From the NCBI RefSeq assembly GCF_029968035.1, contig NZ_JASCIQ010000050.1:1-57420 (forward strand): a stretch of DNA of 57,420 nucleotides, written 5' to 3'. The position numbers and the translations under genes are program-made. Source of the stretch: Streptomyces cavernicola (lineage in GTDB: Bacteria > Actinomycetota > Actinomycetes > Streptomycetales > Streptomycetaceae). A model generated the notes under the pieces. That model saw only the letters and a list, made by a program, of their open reading frames with translations, was not told the origin of the DNA and made no database searches. Below are positions 33,564 to 41,759 of the stretch, in pieces; the stretch's first letter is position 1, and the number at the start of each line of letters is the position of its first letter.

Positions 33564-35969
33564 GTGACCATCGCGCCAGCCGAGTCCGAGACAGGCCGGT
33601 CAGCCGAAGACGCCCCAGGAGCCCGCCCGTCTCCCACCACCGCCCTCAACGGAGATCCTGCGGATCGCCCCTCGGTTTCGCTGCTGCGGACCCTGACCGA
33701 GCTGACCGCCGACCTGCCCGACACCGACCCCGGACGGGTCGCCGCCGCCGCACTGCGCGGCCGGCACGCGGGTTCGGACGCGGCGGAGCTGCGCGACCTG
33801 GCCACGGACGCCGCCGCGGGCCTGATCTCCGAGGACCCGTCCTACTCCCGTCTCGCCGCCCGGCTGCTCACCCGCGCCATCGCCGACGAGGCCGCCTCGC
33901 AGGGCGTCACCCGCTTCACCGAGTCCGTGGCGGTCGGCCACCGCGAGGGCCTGGTCGCCGACCGCACCGCCGCGTTCGTGACCGCGCACGCCGCCCGCCT
34001 CGACGCGCTCATCGACCCGGCCGCCGACGACCGCTTCGGCTACTTCGGCCTGCGCACCCTCTACAGCCGCTACCTGCTTCGGCACCCGCTCACCCGCAAG
34101 GTCGTCGAGACCCCGCAGCACTTCATGCTGCGCGTCGCCGCAGGGCTCGCCGAGGACGAGAGCGAGCGCGCCCTCGACGAAGTCGCCGCGCTCTACGGCC
34201 TGATGAGCCGCCTCGACTACCTGCCGTCCTCGCCGACGCTCTTCAACTCCGGTACGCGGCACCCACAGATGTCGTCCTGCTACCTGCTCGACTCCCCGCT
34301 CGACGAGCTGGACTCCATCTACGACCGCTACCACCAGGTCGCCCGCCTCTCCAAGCACGCCGGCGGCATCGGCCTCTCGTACTCCCGGGTCCGCAGCCGC
34401 GGTTCGCTGATCCGCGGGACCAACGGGCACTCCAACGGCATCGTGCCGTTCCTCAAGACGCTCGACGCCTCCGTGGCCGCCGTCAACCAGGGCGGCCGGC
34501 GCAAGGGCGCGGCCGCGGTCTACCTGGAGACCTGGCACCTGGACATCGAGGAGTTCCTGGAGCTGCGGGACAACACCGGCGAGGACGCCCGGCGTACGCA
34601 CAACCTCAACCTCGCGCACTGGATCCCCGACGAGTTCATGCGCCGGGTCGCGGAAGACGGCACCTGGTCGCTGTTCTCCCCGGCCGACGTGCCGGAGCTC
34701 GTCGACCTGTGGGGCGAGGAGTTCGACGCCGCGTACCGGAAGGCCGAGGCCGCGGGGCTCGCCCGTAAGACGCTGCCCGCGCGGGAGTTGTACGGGCGGA
34801 TGATGCGCACCCTCGCGCAGACCGGCAACGGCTGGATGACGTTCAAGGACGCCGCCAACCGCACCGCCAACCAGACCGCCGAGCCCGGCAACACCGTGCA
34901 CTCCTCGAACCTGTGCACCGAGATCCTGGAGGTCACGGACGACGGCGAGACCGCGGTCTGCAACCTGGGCTCGGTCAACCTGGGCGCGTTCGTCTCCGAC
35001 GGCGACATCGACTGGGACCGGCTCGACGCGACCGTCCGCACCGCCGTGACGTTCCTGGACCGCGTCGTCGACATCAACTTCTACCCGACCGAGCAGGCCG
35101 GCCGTTCCAACGCCAAGTGGCGCCCGGTGGGCCTGGGCGCGATGGGCCTGCAGGACGTGTTCTTCCAGCTGCGGCTGCCCTTCGACTCGGCCGAGGCGAA
35201 GGCCCTGTCCACCCGGATCGCCGAGCGCATCATGCTCGTCGCGTACGAGTCCTCCGCCGAACTCGCCGAGCGCAACGGCCCGTTGCCCGCCTGGGAGAAG
35301 ACACGTACCGCGCGCGGTGTGCTGCACCCGGACCACTACGACGTGGAGCTGAACTGGCCGGAGCGGTGGGCCGCGCTGCGGGAACGGATCGGGGAGGTCG
35401 GCCTGCGCAACTCGCTGCTGCTCGCCATCGCGCCGACCGCGACCATCGCGTCCATCGCCGGTGTCTATGAGTGCATCGAGCCGCAGGTCTCCAACCTGTT
35501 CAAGCGCGAGACGCTCAGCGGGGAGTTCCTGCAGGTCAACGGCTACCTGGTGGAGGAGCTTAAGCGGCTCGGCGTCTGGGACGCGCAGACCCGCGAGGCG
35601 CTGCGCGAGTCCAACGGCTCGGTGCAGGGCTTCAGTTGGGTGCCCGAGGAGGTGCGCGCCCTTTACCGCACGGCCTGGGAGATCCCGCAGCGCGGCCTCA
35701 TCGACATGGCCGCCGCCCGTACCCCGTTCCTCGACCAGGCGCAGTCCCTGAACCTGTTCCTGGAGACGCCGACCATCGGCAAGCTCTCCTCGATGTACGC
35801 GTACGCCTGGAAGTCGGGCCTCAAGACCACGTACTACCTGCGGTCCCGTCCCGCGACGAAGATCGCCCGCGCGGCCCGCGCCGCCACCCCCGTACCCACG
35901 CAGGCCGCCGACCCCGAGGCCGTCGCCTGCTCCCTGGAAAACCCCGAGTCCTGCGAGGCCTGCCAGTGA
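33564..35969 (+). CDS. nrdA: Class Ia ribonucleoside-diphosphate reductase alpha subunit
   Basis: This 801-aa protein starts at GTG 33564 with GAGGGAG upstream. Class I large-subunit features are present: SSCYLLD (active-site Cys), GGIGLSYSRVRSRGSLIRG, the NHSNG-like substrate loop, NLCTEILE with the radical-site Cys, CNLGSVNLGAF, and ATIASIAGVYECIEP. The C-terminus ends SCEACQ, the redox Cys pair that thioredoxin or glutaredoxin reduces. The expected N-terminal ATP-cone is not evident; the first 60 residues look unstructured. It reduces ribonucleotides to deoxyribonucleotides with NrdB. It is coupled to nrdB by GTGA overlap and controlled by the B12 riboswitch upstream. Confidence 0.95.
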   Translation: MTIAPAESETGRSAEDAPGARPSPTTALNGDPADRPSVSLLRTLTELTADLPDTDPGRVAAAALRGRHAGSDAAELRDLATDAAAGLISEDPSYSRLAARLLTRAIADEAASQGVTRFTESVAVGHREGLVADRTAAFVTAHAARLDALIDPAADDRFGYFGLRTLYSRYLLRHPLTRKVVETPQHFMLRVAAGLAEDESERALDEVAALYGLMSRLDYLPSSPTLFNSGTRHPQMSSCYLLDSPLDELDSIYDRYHQVARLSKHAGGIGLSYSRVRSRGSLIRGTNGHSNGIVPFLKTLDASVAAVNQGGRRKGAAAVYLETWHLDIEEFLELRDNTGEDARRTHNLNLAHWIPDEFMRRVAEDGTWSLFSPADVPELVDLWGEEFDAAYRKAEAAGLARKTLPARELYGRMMRTLAQTGNGWMTFKDAANRTANQTAEPGNTVHSSNLCTEILEVTDDGETAVCNLGSVNLGAFVSDGDIDWDRLDATVRTAVTFLDRVVDINFYPTEQAGRSNAKWRPVGLGAMGLQDVFFQLRLPFDSAEAKALSTRIAERIMLVAYESSAELAERNGPLPAWEKTRTARGVLHPDHYDVELNWPERWAALRERIGEVGLRNSLLLAIAPTATIASIAGVYECIEPQVSNLFKRETLSGEFLQVNGYLVEELKRLGVWDAQTREALRESNGSVQGFSWVPEEVRALYRTAWEIPQRGLIDMAAARTPFLDQAQSLNLFLETPTIGKLSSMYAYAWKSGLKTTYYLRSRPATKIARAARAATPVPTQAADPEAVACSLENPESCEACQ

Positions 35970-36982
35970 CCACCGAAAACCGTAAGAACCTACTCGACCC
36001 CGGCTTCGAGCTGACCCTGCGCCCCATGCGCTACCCGGACTTCTACGAGCGCTACCGGGACGCCATCAAGAACACCTGGACCGTCGAGGAGATCGACCTC
36101 CACTCGGACGTCGCCGACCTCGCGAAGCTCTCGCCCGGCGAGCAGCACATGATCGGCCGGCTCGTCGCGTTCTTCGCGACCGGCGACTCGATCGTCGCGA
36201 ACAACCTGGTGCTCACGCTCTACAAGCACATCAACTCCCCCGAGGCGCGGCTCTACTTGAGCCGGCAGCTCTTCGAGGAGGCCGTGCACGTCCAGTTCTA
36301 TCTGACGCTGCTCGACACCTATCTGCCCGACCCGGACGACCGCGCCGCCGCCTTCGCGGCCGTCGAGAACATTCCGTCGATCCGTGAGAAGGCCGAGTTC
36401 TGCTTCAAGTGGATGGATTCGGTCGAGTCCATCGACCGCCTGGAGACCCAGGCCGACCGGCGCCGCTTCCTGCTCAACCTGATCTGCTTCGCGGCCTGCA
36501 TCGAGGGCCTGTTCTTCTACGGCGCCTTCGCGTACGTGTACTGGTTCCGCTCCCGCGGCCTGCTGCACGGCCTGGCCACCGGCACCAACTGGGTGTTCCG
36601 GGACGAGACGATGCACATGAACTTCGCCTTCGAGGTCGTGGACACCGTCCGCAAGGAGGAGCCCGAGCTCTTCGACGACAAGCTGCGGGAGCAGGTCACC
36701 GACATGCTGCGCGAGGCGGTCGAGGCCGAGCTGCAGTTCGCCCGTGACCTGTGCGGCGACGGACTGCCGGGCATGAACACCGAGTCGATGCGGCAGTACC
36801 TGGAGTGCGTCGCCGACCAGCGCCTCACCCGGCTCGGCTTCGCCCCGGTCTACGGCTCCGAGAACCCCTTCTCGTTCATGGAGCTGCAGGGCGTTCAGGA
36901 GTTGACCAACTTCTTCGAGCGCAGGCCGTCCGCGTACCAGGTGGCGGTGGAGGGCTCGGTCTCCTTCGACGACGAGTTCTGA
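35966..36982 (+). CDS. nrdB: Class Ia ribonucleotide reductase beta (radical-generating) subunit
   Basis: This 338-aa ferritin-like protein starts at GTG 35966 overlapping the nrdA stop. Di-metal ligands sit in the E-x-x-H motifs EEAVHVQFY and DETMHMNFAFEVV, with a further acidic helix (LSPGEQHMIGRLVAFFATGDSIV). The C-terminus AVEGSVSFDDEF is the acidic tail that binds NrdA. It generates and stores the tyrosyl radical that is passed to the alpha subunit. Confidence 0.95.
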   Translation: MTTENRKNLLDPGFELTLRPMRYPDFYERYRDAIKNTWTVEEIDLHSDVADLAKLSPGEQHMIGRLVAFFATGDSIVANNLVLTLYKHINSPEARLYLSRQLFEEAVHVQFYLTLLDTYLPDPDDRAAAFAAVENIPSIREKAEFCFKWMDSVESIDRLETQADRRRFLLNLICFAACIEGLFFYGAFAYVYWFRSRGLLHGLATGTNWVFRDETMHMNFAFEVVDTVRKEEPELFDDKLREQVTDMLREAVEAELQFARDLCGDGLPGMNTESMRQYLECVADQRLTRLGFAPVYGSENPFSFMELQGVQELTNFFERRPSAYQVAVEGSVSFDDEF

Positions 36983-37131
36983 TCCTTCTTCGGAAGGGCT
37001 CCCCGCTCGGCGGCCCTCAACTGCCGGTCCACGCGCCGGTCGTGGAGGTGGCCGACGAGCGAGGGCAGGGCCAGGAGGACGAAGACCCCGAGGACGCCGA
37101 GGGTGTTGAGAAAGACGCGTGTGGTTTCCAT
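36895..37131 (-). CDS. Possible small membrane protein overlapping the 3' end of nrdB (antisense)
   Basis: A 78-aa frame starts at ATG 37131 with one convincing N-terminal membrane helix (VFLNTLGVLGVFVLLALPSLVGHL), followed by a basic stretch (HDRRVDRQLRAAERG). Its last 30 codons run antisense through the end of nrdB and look like shadow sequence. The membrane half is plausible as coding because it is outside nrdB. No ribosome site precedes the ATG. A real gene may use this start but be conserved only in its first 45 residues. Confidence 0.45.
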   Translation of the reverse strand: METTRVFLNTLGVLGVFVLLALPSLVGHLHDRRVDRQLRAAERGALPKKDQNSSSKETEPSTATWYADGLRSKKLVNS

Positions 37132-37225
37132 GCCCCTTACTCTCGCGCTCCCGACCCCTCGGGGTCAGTGGCAGGACTGACATGAACCATCGACATCCTG
37201 CCAAGCCTGCGCCACACTGACGGCC

Positions 37226-38194
37226 ATGCTGAAGAACGTGGCGGCCGTCGTCCTGGACCAGGTGCACCCCTTCGAACTCGGCGTGGTCAGCGAGGTGTTC
37301 GGCCTCGACCGCAGCGACGAGGGCCTGCCCGTGTACGACTTCGCGGTGGCCTCCGCCGAGGGCCCGGTCCTCGGCACCAACGCCGGCTTCACCATCTCCA
37401 CGCCGCACGGCCTGGACCGTCTGGACGAGGCCGACCTGATCGCCGTCCCCGCGGTCCGCCCGCAGACCGCGGAGCGGCCGTACCCGCCGGAGCTGCTCGA
37501 CGCGCTGCGCCGCGCGGTGGACCGGGGCGCCCGCGTCCTGTCCGTCTGCTCCGGGGTGTTCCTGCTCGGCGAGGCCGGCCTCCTGGACGGCCGCCGCTGC
37601 GCGGTCCACTGGCGGTACGCGCGCGAGCTCGCCGTCCGCTACCCGCGCGCCCGGGTCGAGCCCGACGTCCTCTACGTCGACGAGGACCCGGTGATCACCT
37701 CGGCCGGCACCGCCGCGGGCATCGACGCCTGCCTGCACCTCGTCCGCAAGGAGCACGGCACCGAGGTCGCCAACGCCATCGCGCGCCGCATGGTCGTCCC
37801 GCCGCACCGCGACGGCGGCCAGGCCCAGTACGTGCAGCGGCCGCTGCCGGCCACGCCCTGCGACACCGTCGGCGAGGTCCTGGTCTGGCTGGAGCGGCAT
37901 CTCGACGAGGACGTCACCGTCGACCAGCTCGCGCACCGCGCCCATATGTCGGCGCGCACGTTCGCCCGCCGCTTCCTGCAGGAGACCGGCACCACCCCGT
38001 ACCGCTGGCTGCTCCGCCAACGCGTGCTGCGCGCCCAGGAGTTGCTCGAAACCACCGACGAGACGGTCGACGCGATCGCGGGCCGCGTCGGCTTCGGCAC
38101 GGCCGCCGCGCTGCGCCACCACTTCCTGCGCACGCTCGGCACCACCCCGCACGCCTACCGGCGTACGTTTCAGGGGCCGGCCCGCGTGGCGTGA
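37226..38194 (+). CDS. nrdS: GlxA-type AraC-family regulator at the NrdS position
   Basis: This 322-aa protein has an N-terminal DJ-1/PfpI (class I glutamine amidotransferase-like) domain (NVAAVVLDQVHPFELGVVSEV, then VLSVCSGVFLLGEAGLLDG with the nucleophile-position Cys) and a C-terminal AraC double helix-turn-helix (VDQLAHRAHMSARTFARRF, then DAIAGRVGFGTAAALRHHF). S. coelicolor nrdABS encodes an AraC-like NrdS directly after nrdB, so position supports this name. Here a 243-bp gap separates it from nrdB, and CACACT lies 7 nt before the ATG, so it may have its own leaderless transcript. Confidence 0.8.
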   Translation: MLKNVAAVVLDQVHPFELGVVSEVFGLDRSDEGLPVYDFAVASAEGPVLGTNAGFTISTPHGLDRLDEADLIAVPAVRPQTAERPYPPELLDALRRAVDRGARVLSVCSGVFLLGEAGLLDGRRCAVHWRYARELAVRYPRARVEPDVLYVDEDPVITSAGTAAGIDACLHLVRKEHGTEVANAIARRMVVPPHRDGGQAQYVQRPLPATPCDTVGEVLVWLERHLDEDVTVDQLAHRAHMSARTFARRFLQETGTTPYRWLLRQRVLRAQELLETTDETVDAIAGRVGFGTAAALRHHFLRTLGTTPHAYRRTFQGPARVA

Positions 38195-38220
38195 CCGACC
38201 CCTGAACTGCCTTGTGCGGC

Positions 38221-38883
38221 TCAGTCGTTGGGCACGACCTCGTAGCGCGGCGTGCCCTCCTCCATCTGCTTCAGGGCGTCCTTGCGGTCCCGCTTGGAGA
38301 GACGGTCGATGTACAGGTAGCCGTACAGGTGGTCCGTCTCGTGCTGCAGGCAGCGGGCGAAGAAGCCGGTGCCGCGCACGGTGATCGGGTTGCCCTTCTC
38401 GTCCTGGCCCTTCACCACGGCGTAGTCGGGGCGGGCCAGCTCGGCGTACGCGGTGGGCACCGAGAGGCAGCCCTCGTTGCCGTCGTCAAGGCGGCGCTGC
38501 TCGGCCGGGAGGTCCTGCAGGACGGGGTTGCAGACGACGCCGACGTGCCGCTTGCCCTCGTCGTCGGGGCAGTCGTAGACGAAGACCTTCTTGTCGACGC
38601 CGATCTGGTTCGCGGCCAGGCCCACGCCCTCGGCGGTGCGCTGGCTGGCGAACATGTCGTCGACCAGCTGGGCCAGCTCGTCGTCGAACTCGGTGACGTC
38701 CTTGCACTCCTTGTGCAGGACCGGGTTGCCGACGACGGTGATCGGCCGGGACGTGCCGCGGCCGCGGTAGGCCGCCTCGCGCTCCTCGGGGTTCTCGGTG
38801 TCGACGACGAAGCCCTCGTCGTCGACCGGGAGCACGCCGCCCGCCTTAGCCGCCGTCTGCTGATCGGTGTCCTGCTGCGCCAT
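38221..38883 (-). CDS. def: Peptide deformylase
   Basis: This 220-aa protein has all three deformylase motifs: GVGLAANQIG (motif 1), EGCLSVP with the metal-binding Cys (motif 2) and QHETDHLYG (motif 3, HExxH). An acidic N-terminal extension of about 45 residues precedes the catalytic core, making it longer than the usual 170-190 residues. It removes the formyl group from nascent N-termini using Fe2+. A GAGGAAGG site precedes ATG 38883. Confidence 0.96.
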   Translation of the reverse strand: MAQQDTDQQTAAKAGGVLPVDDEGFVVDTENPEEREAAYRGRGTSRPITVVGNPVLHKECKDVTEFDDELAQLVDDMFASQRTAEGVGLAANQIGVDKKVFVYDCPDDEGKRHVGVVCNPVLQDLPAEQRRLDDGNEGCLSVPTAYAELARPDYAVVKGQDEKGNPITVRGTGFFARCLQHETDHLYGYLYIDRLSKRDRKDALKQMEEGTPRYEVVPND

Positions 38884-38959
38884 GTCCGACGTACGCCTTC
38901 CTCAACATGCCAAGTGTGGGAGTACAGCCTACGGGGACGAGGCTGAGGCGCGTCTCGCG

Positions 38960-39940
38960 TCAGCAGACCTCTTCCAGATCCCGCCAGTCACGGGAGTCCG
39001 GGCTGTCCGCCACCCAGCCGTCGAGCAGGCCGCGCACCAGGCCCGCGGGTGCGGCGATGCCGCACTCCCGCTCGGCGACCCAGAGCGCACCGGGGCTGCG
39101 GTGCCCGAGCGGTCCGGGGTGGCCGGGCTCACTGTGGTCGTGCGGATCGAGGTGCTCGCCGTCGCCCTCGTCGCTGGGCATCCGGCTCTCCGAGCACATC
39201 CGGCAGAGCAGCCGCACCGAGGACGACCAGTCCTCGGCGGCGAAGCCGGCGTCGGCGGCGAGCCGCTCAAGGGCGTCCCGGTCGCCCTCGGTGGCCGCCT
39301 CCAGGAGCACCACCCAGGTCGGCACGGGCGAGGGCGCCCACAGCTCGATCTCGTCGAAGACGGGGTACGACTGGCCGTCGGCCGTGGTCCGCTCGCCGTG
39401 CGGAACGCCGTCGTGCAGCACGACCTCGCCCCAGCGCCGCCCGGACGACGGCAGCGGGATGGAGAGGACCTCGATCCGCGCCGGGTCGAGCCGCCTGCCC
39501 CACACCACCTCTGCCTCGCCCTCCGGGGACAGCCGCACGGCCGCGCTGCCCAGCTCCATGCCGAGCGGCGCCTCACCGCCGACGGCCCCGCCGGGCACCT
39601 TCAGTCCGTACGCCTGCCAGGCGCGGCGGGCCAGCGGCCAGTCCTGCAGGGCAGTCGCGGCGATGCCCACGTTCCACCAGTCCGGGGCGCCCGTCTCGCG
39701 GTCGAGCAGCGCTACGGCGCGCAGGCCCGCGGCACGCGCCTGCTCCCAGTCGTGCCGGAACTTGTGCAGCAGGGCGAGGTTGAACCAGGACTCGGACAGC
39801 CAGGGTTCCAGGTCGGCCGCGCGGGTCAGAAGCGCCCCCGCGTCCTCGTACCGGCCGTCGCCGATGAGCGTGAACGCCCGGTCGGTGGCCTGCCGCCAGG
39901 AGGCGGAGGGCCGGTGCCGTCCCTTGCCGAAGATCCTCAC
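38960..39940 (-). CDS. Tetratricopeptide-repeat protein
   Basis: This 326-aa protein starts at GTG 39940 with AGGCGGG about 8 nt upstream. The N-terminal third carries TPR-like helices (DRAFTLIGDGRYEDAGALLTRAADLEP, here only partly quoted: GRYEDAGALLTRA, then WFNLALLHKFRHDWEQARA and WWNVGIAATALQDWPLARRAW). The rest (residues about 120-300) is a separate domain with cysteines (LLCRMCSESRMPSDEGDGEH) and a C-terminal WRDLEEVC. The function is unknown; TPRs suggest protein binding. Conserved adjacency to peptide deformylase may indicate a role near translation, which is inference only. Confidence 0.8.
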   Translation of the reverse strand: MRIFGKGRHRPSASWRQATDRAFTLIGDGRYEDAGALLTRAADLEPWLSESWFNLALLHKFRHDWEQARAAGLRAVALLDRETGAPDWWNVGIAATALQDWPLARRAWQAYGLKVPGGAVGGEAPLGMELGSAAVRLSPEGEAEVVWGRRLDPARIEVLSIPLPSSGRRWGEVVLHDGVPHGERTTADGQSYPVFDEIELWAPSPVPTWVVLLEAATEGDRDALERLAADAGFAAEDWSSSVRLLCRMCSESRMPSDEGDGEHLDPHDHSEPGHPGPLGHRSPGALWVAERECGIAAPAGLVRGLLDGWVADSPDSRDWRDLEEVC

Positions 39941-40460
39941 GATTCCCGCCTGCCCAGGTCGTTCCACAATCAGTGCAGCATCGGGCCTTTGCCCCCGGAC
40001 ACCCTGCACTTCGCATCCAACCATGCCCGGTCGGACGCCCGCTCATTACCCATGGGTTACCCAGGTGGGACCGGGGAATCCCTGCTCGGGGCAGCAGATC
40101 CGGGGCGTCTTTCGGGGGCCGGTCCGGGGTGCTTTTCGGGGGCCGGTCCGGGGCGTGCTCCGGAGGTCGGTCCGGGGTCTGTTCCGGGGGCCGGTCCGGG
40201 GGCCGGTCCGGGGGCCGGTCCGGGGCGCGTTCCGGGGGTCGGTTCGGAGTCTGTTCCGGGCGCCGGTCCGGGGCGCGTTCCGGGTCCTGTTCCGGGGGCC
40301 GGTCCGGGGCGCGTTTCGGGGCCTGTTCCGGGGGCCGGTCCGGGGCGCGTTTCGGGGCCTGTTCCTGCAACCGAAACCGGTCCTGCCCCACAAGCCGACC
40401 CGGACCATGCCCCAGCCACCGAACCCGGCCACGTTCCCACCGCTTCGCAGCCCGCGCGGC
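39941..40460. repeat. GC-rich tandem repeat array, 36-bp periodicity
   Basis: Between about 40095 and 40375 the sequence is built from GGTCCGGGGCGCGTTTCGGG-type modules. GGTCCGGGG recurs at 40265, 40301 and 40337 (36-bp period), and shorter GGGGGCCGGTCC units repeat at 12-bp steps near 40195-40225. All six frames stay open (Pro/Arg/Ala-rich), so no gene is called. The rest of the 520-bp gap is plain upstream sequence of the TPR gene. Confidence 0.8.
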
Positions 40461-41759
40461 TCATCCGCCGGCCGGGGCCAGGCCACCCCGGGAGAGCACT
40501 CTGGCCAGGGATTCCACGACCTCGGGCTGGTAGTCACGCCCGGTGGCGAGCCGGAGTCTCTCCAGGGCGGCGAGCGGCCCTCCCGGCCCCTCTCCCCTGG
40601 CCATCTCGTCGTACGCGTTCGCCGCCCGCACGATCCGCGCGGTGAGAGGTTGGTCACGGTACGGATCGGCCTGCCGCTCGACCACCACCGCGACGTCGGC
40701 GGGCACCCCGGTCTGGCGCACGACGGCCCCGCCCAGCAGGGCGATGCGGCGCTGCTCGACGGCGGGCAGGTCGGCGGTGGCGCCGTGCCGCACCGGGTCG
40801 ACCAGGGAGAGCTGCCCGATGTCGTGCATCAGGGCCGCGTACTCCAGGACTACGAGATCGGCCCCCGAGAGCCCCAGGTCGTGACCGACGGCCCGGCTCA
40901 GGGCGGCGACCCGGCGAGCGTGGCCCTGCGGGGTGTACCCGGCGATCTCGGTGGCCCGCGCGAGCGAGGTGATGGTCTGCCGGTAGGTGGTGCGCACCGC
41001 CGCGTACCGGCTGAAGGAGAGCTGGGTGAGCAGCAGCGGCAGGCAGAACAGCGGCAGTGCCCACAGTCCGGCGACGGCCACCGCGAGCGCCATCACCGCG
41101 CCGCTCGCCCCGACCGCAGACCCGATCCCGCGCTTGGCCCGCAGCTCGTCGCGGAGCAGCGGCCCGAACGGCCAGCGGGTGCGGGCACGCACCAGGGCGG
41201 CGGCGAGCACGGCGTCGCAGAGCCCGGTGAGCGCGACGATCACGACCAGCCACAGCGCGTAGTACGGGCCGTGGCCGATCAGTTCGGCCGACTTGCCGGA
41301 GTTGTAGAGGGGTTGGAAGAGGACGGCGGCGAACGCGATGGTCAGGACGCGGCGCGCCATGTGGTCGAGCGTGGGCGCCCGGCCGCGCGCGAGGTGCGGC
41401 ACGGCCCCGGCGAGGAACGCGGCGGCGGCCACGGCGACCACCTGCAGCACTCCGTGGTGCGTGGCGTGCCCGGCGTTCTCCCCGAGCAGGGCGTACGCGA
41501 GCGCGCCGGCCGCCCCGAGCGGTGCGGGCTCGCGCTCCCGGACGGCTCCGCCCCGGTCGTCGCCCCGGGTGGCGTCGCTCCTGCGGGCCAGCTCGCCGAC
41601 GAGGACGAGCGCGCCGAAGGCCAGCGCCACCCCGCGCTCGTGCAGCCCGGACCACAGCACGTGCGCGAGCGCGCCCGCCGCGAGCAGTGCCGCTCCGGCG
41701 TGCACGGCCCGCACCGTCAGCGGCACCCGGAGCTGTCGTGCGGTCTGCCTGCGGGTCAT
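40461..41759 (-). CDS. Membrane HD-domain protein with degenerate HD-GYP region
   Basis: This 432-aa protein starts at ATG 41759, overlapping the upstream HD-GYP gene stop (ATGA). About eight membrane segments cover residues 10-240 (HAGAALLAAGALAHVLWSG, then VLQVVAVAAAAFLAGAV and YYALWLVVIVALTGLCDAVL). A cytoplasmic HD domain follows (GHARRVAALSRAVGHDLGLSG, then LEYAALMHDIGQLSLVD). The HHExxDGxGYP motif of its partner is replaced by VVVERQADPYRDQP, so the GYP signature is lost while the HD pair (MHDIGQ) remains. It may be catalytically altered or a regulator of the partner. Confidence 0.82.
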   Translation of the reverse strand: MTRRQTARQLRVPLTVRAVHAGAALLAAGALAHVLWSGLHERGVALAFGALVLVGELARRSDATRGDDRGGAVREREPAPLGAAGALAYALLGENAGHATHHGVLQVVAVAAAAFLAGAVPHLARGRAPTLDHMARRVLTIAFAAVLFQPLYNSGKSAELIGHGPYYALWLVVIVALTGLCDAVLAAALVRARTRWPFGPLLRDELRAKRGIGSAVGASGAVMALAVAVAGLWALPLFCLPLLLTQLSFSRYAAVRTTYRQTITSLARATEIAGYTPQGHARRVAALSRAVGHDLGLSGADLVVLEYAALMHDIGQLSLVDPVRHGATADLPAVEQRRIALLGGAVVRQTGVPADVAVVVERQADPYRDQPLTARIVRAANAYDEMARGEGPGGPLAALERLRLATGRDYQPEVVESLARVLSRGGLAPAGG

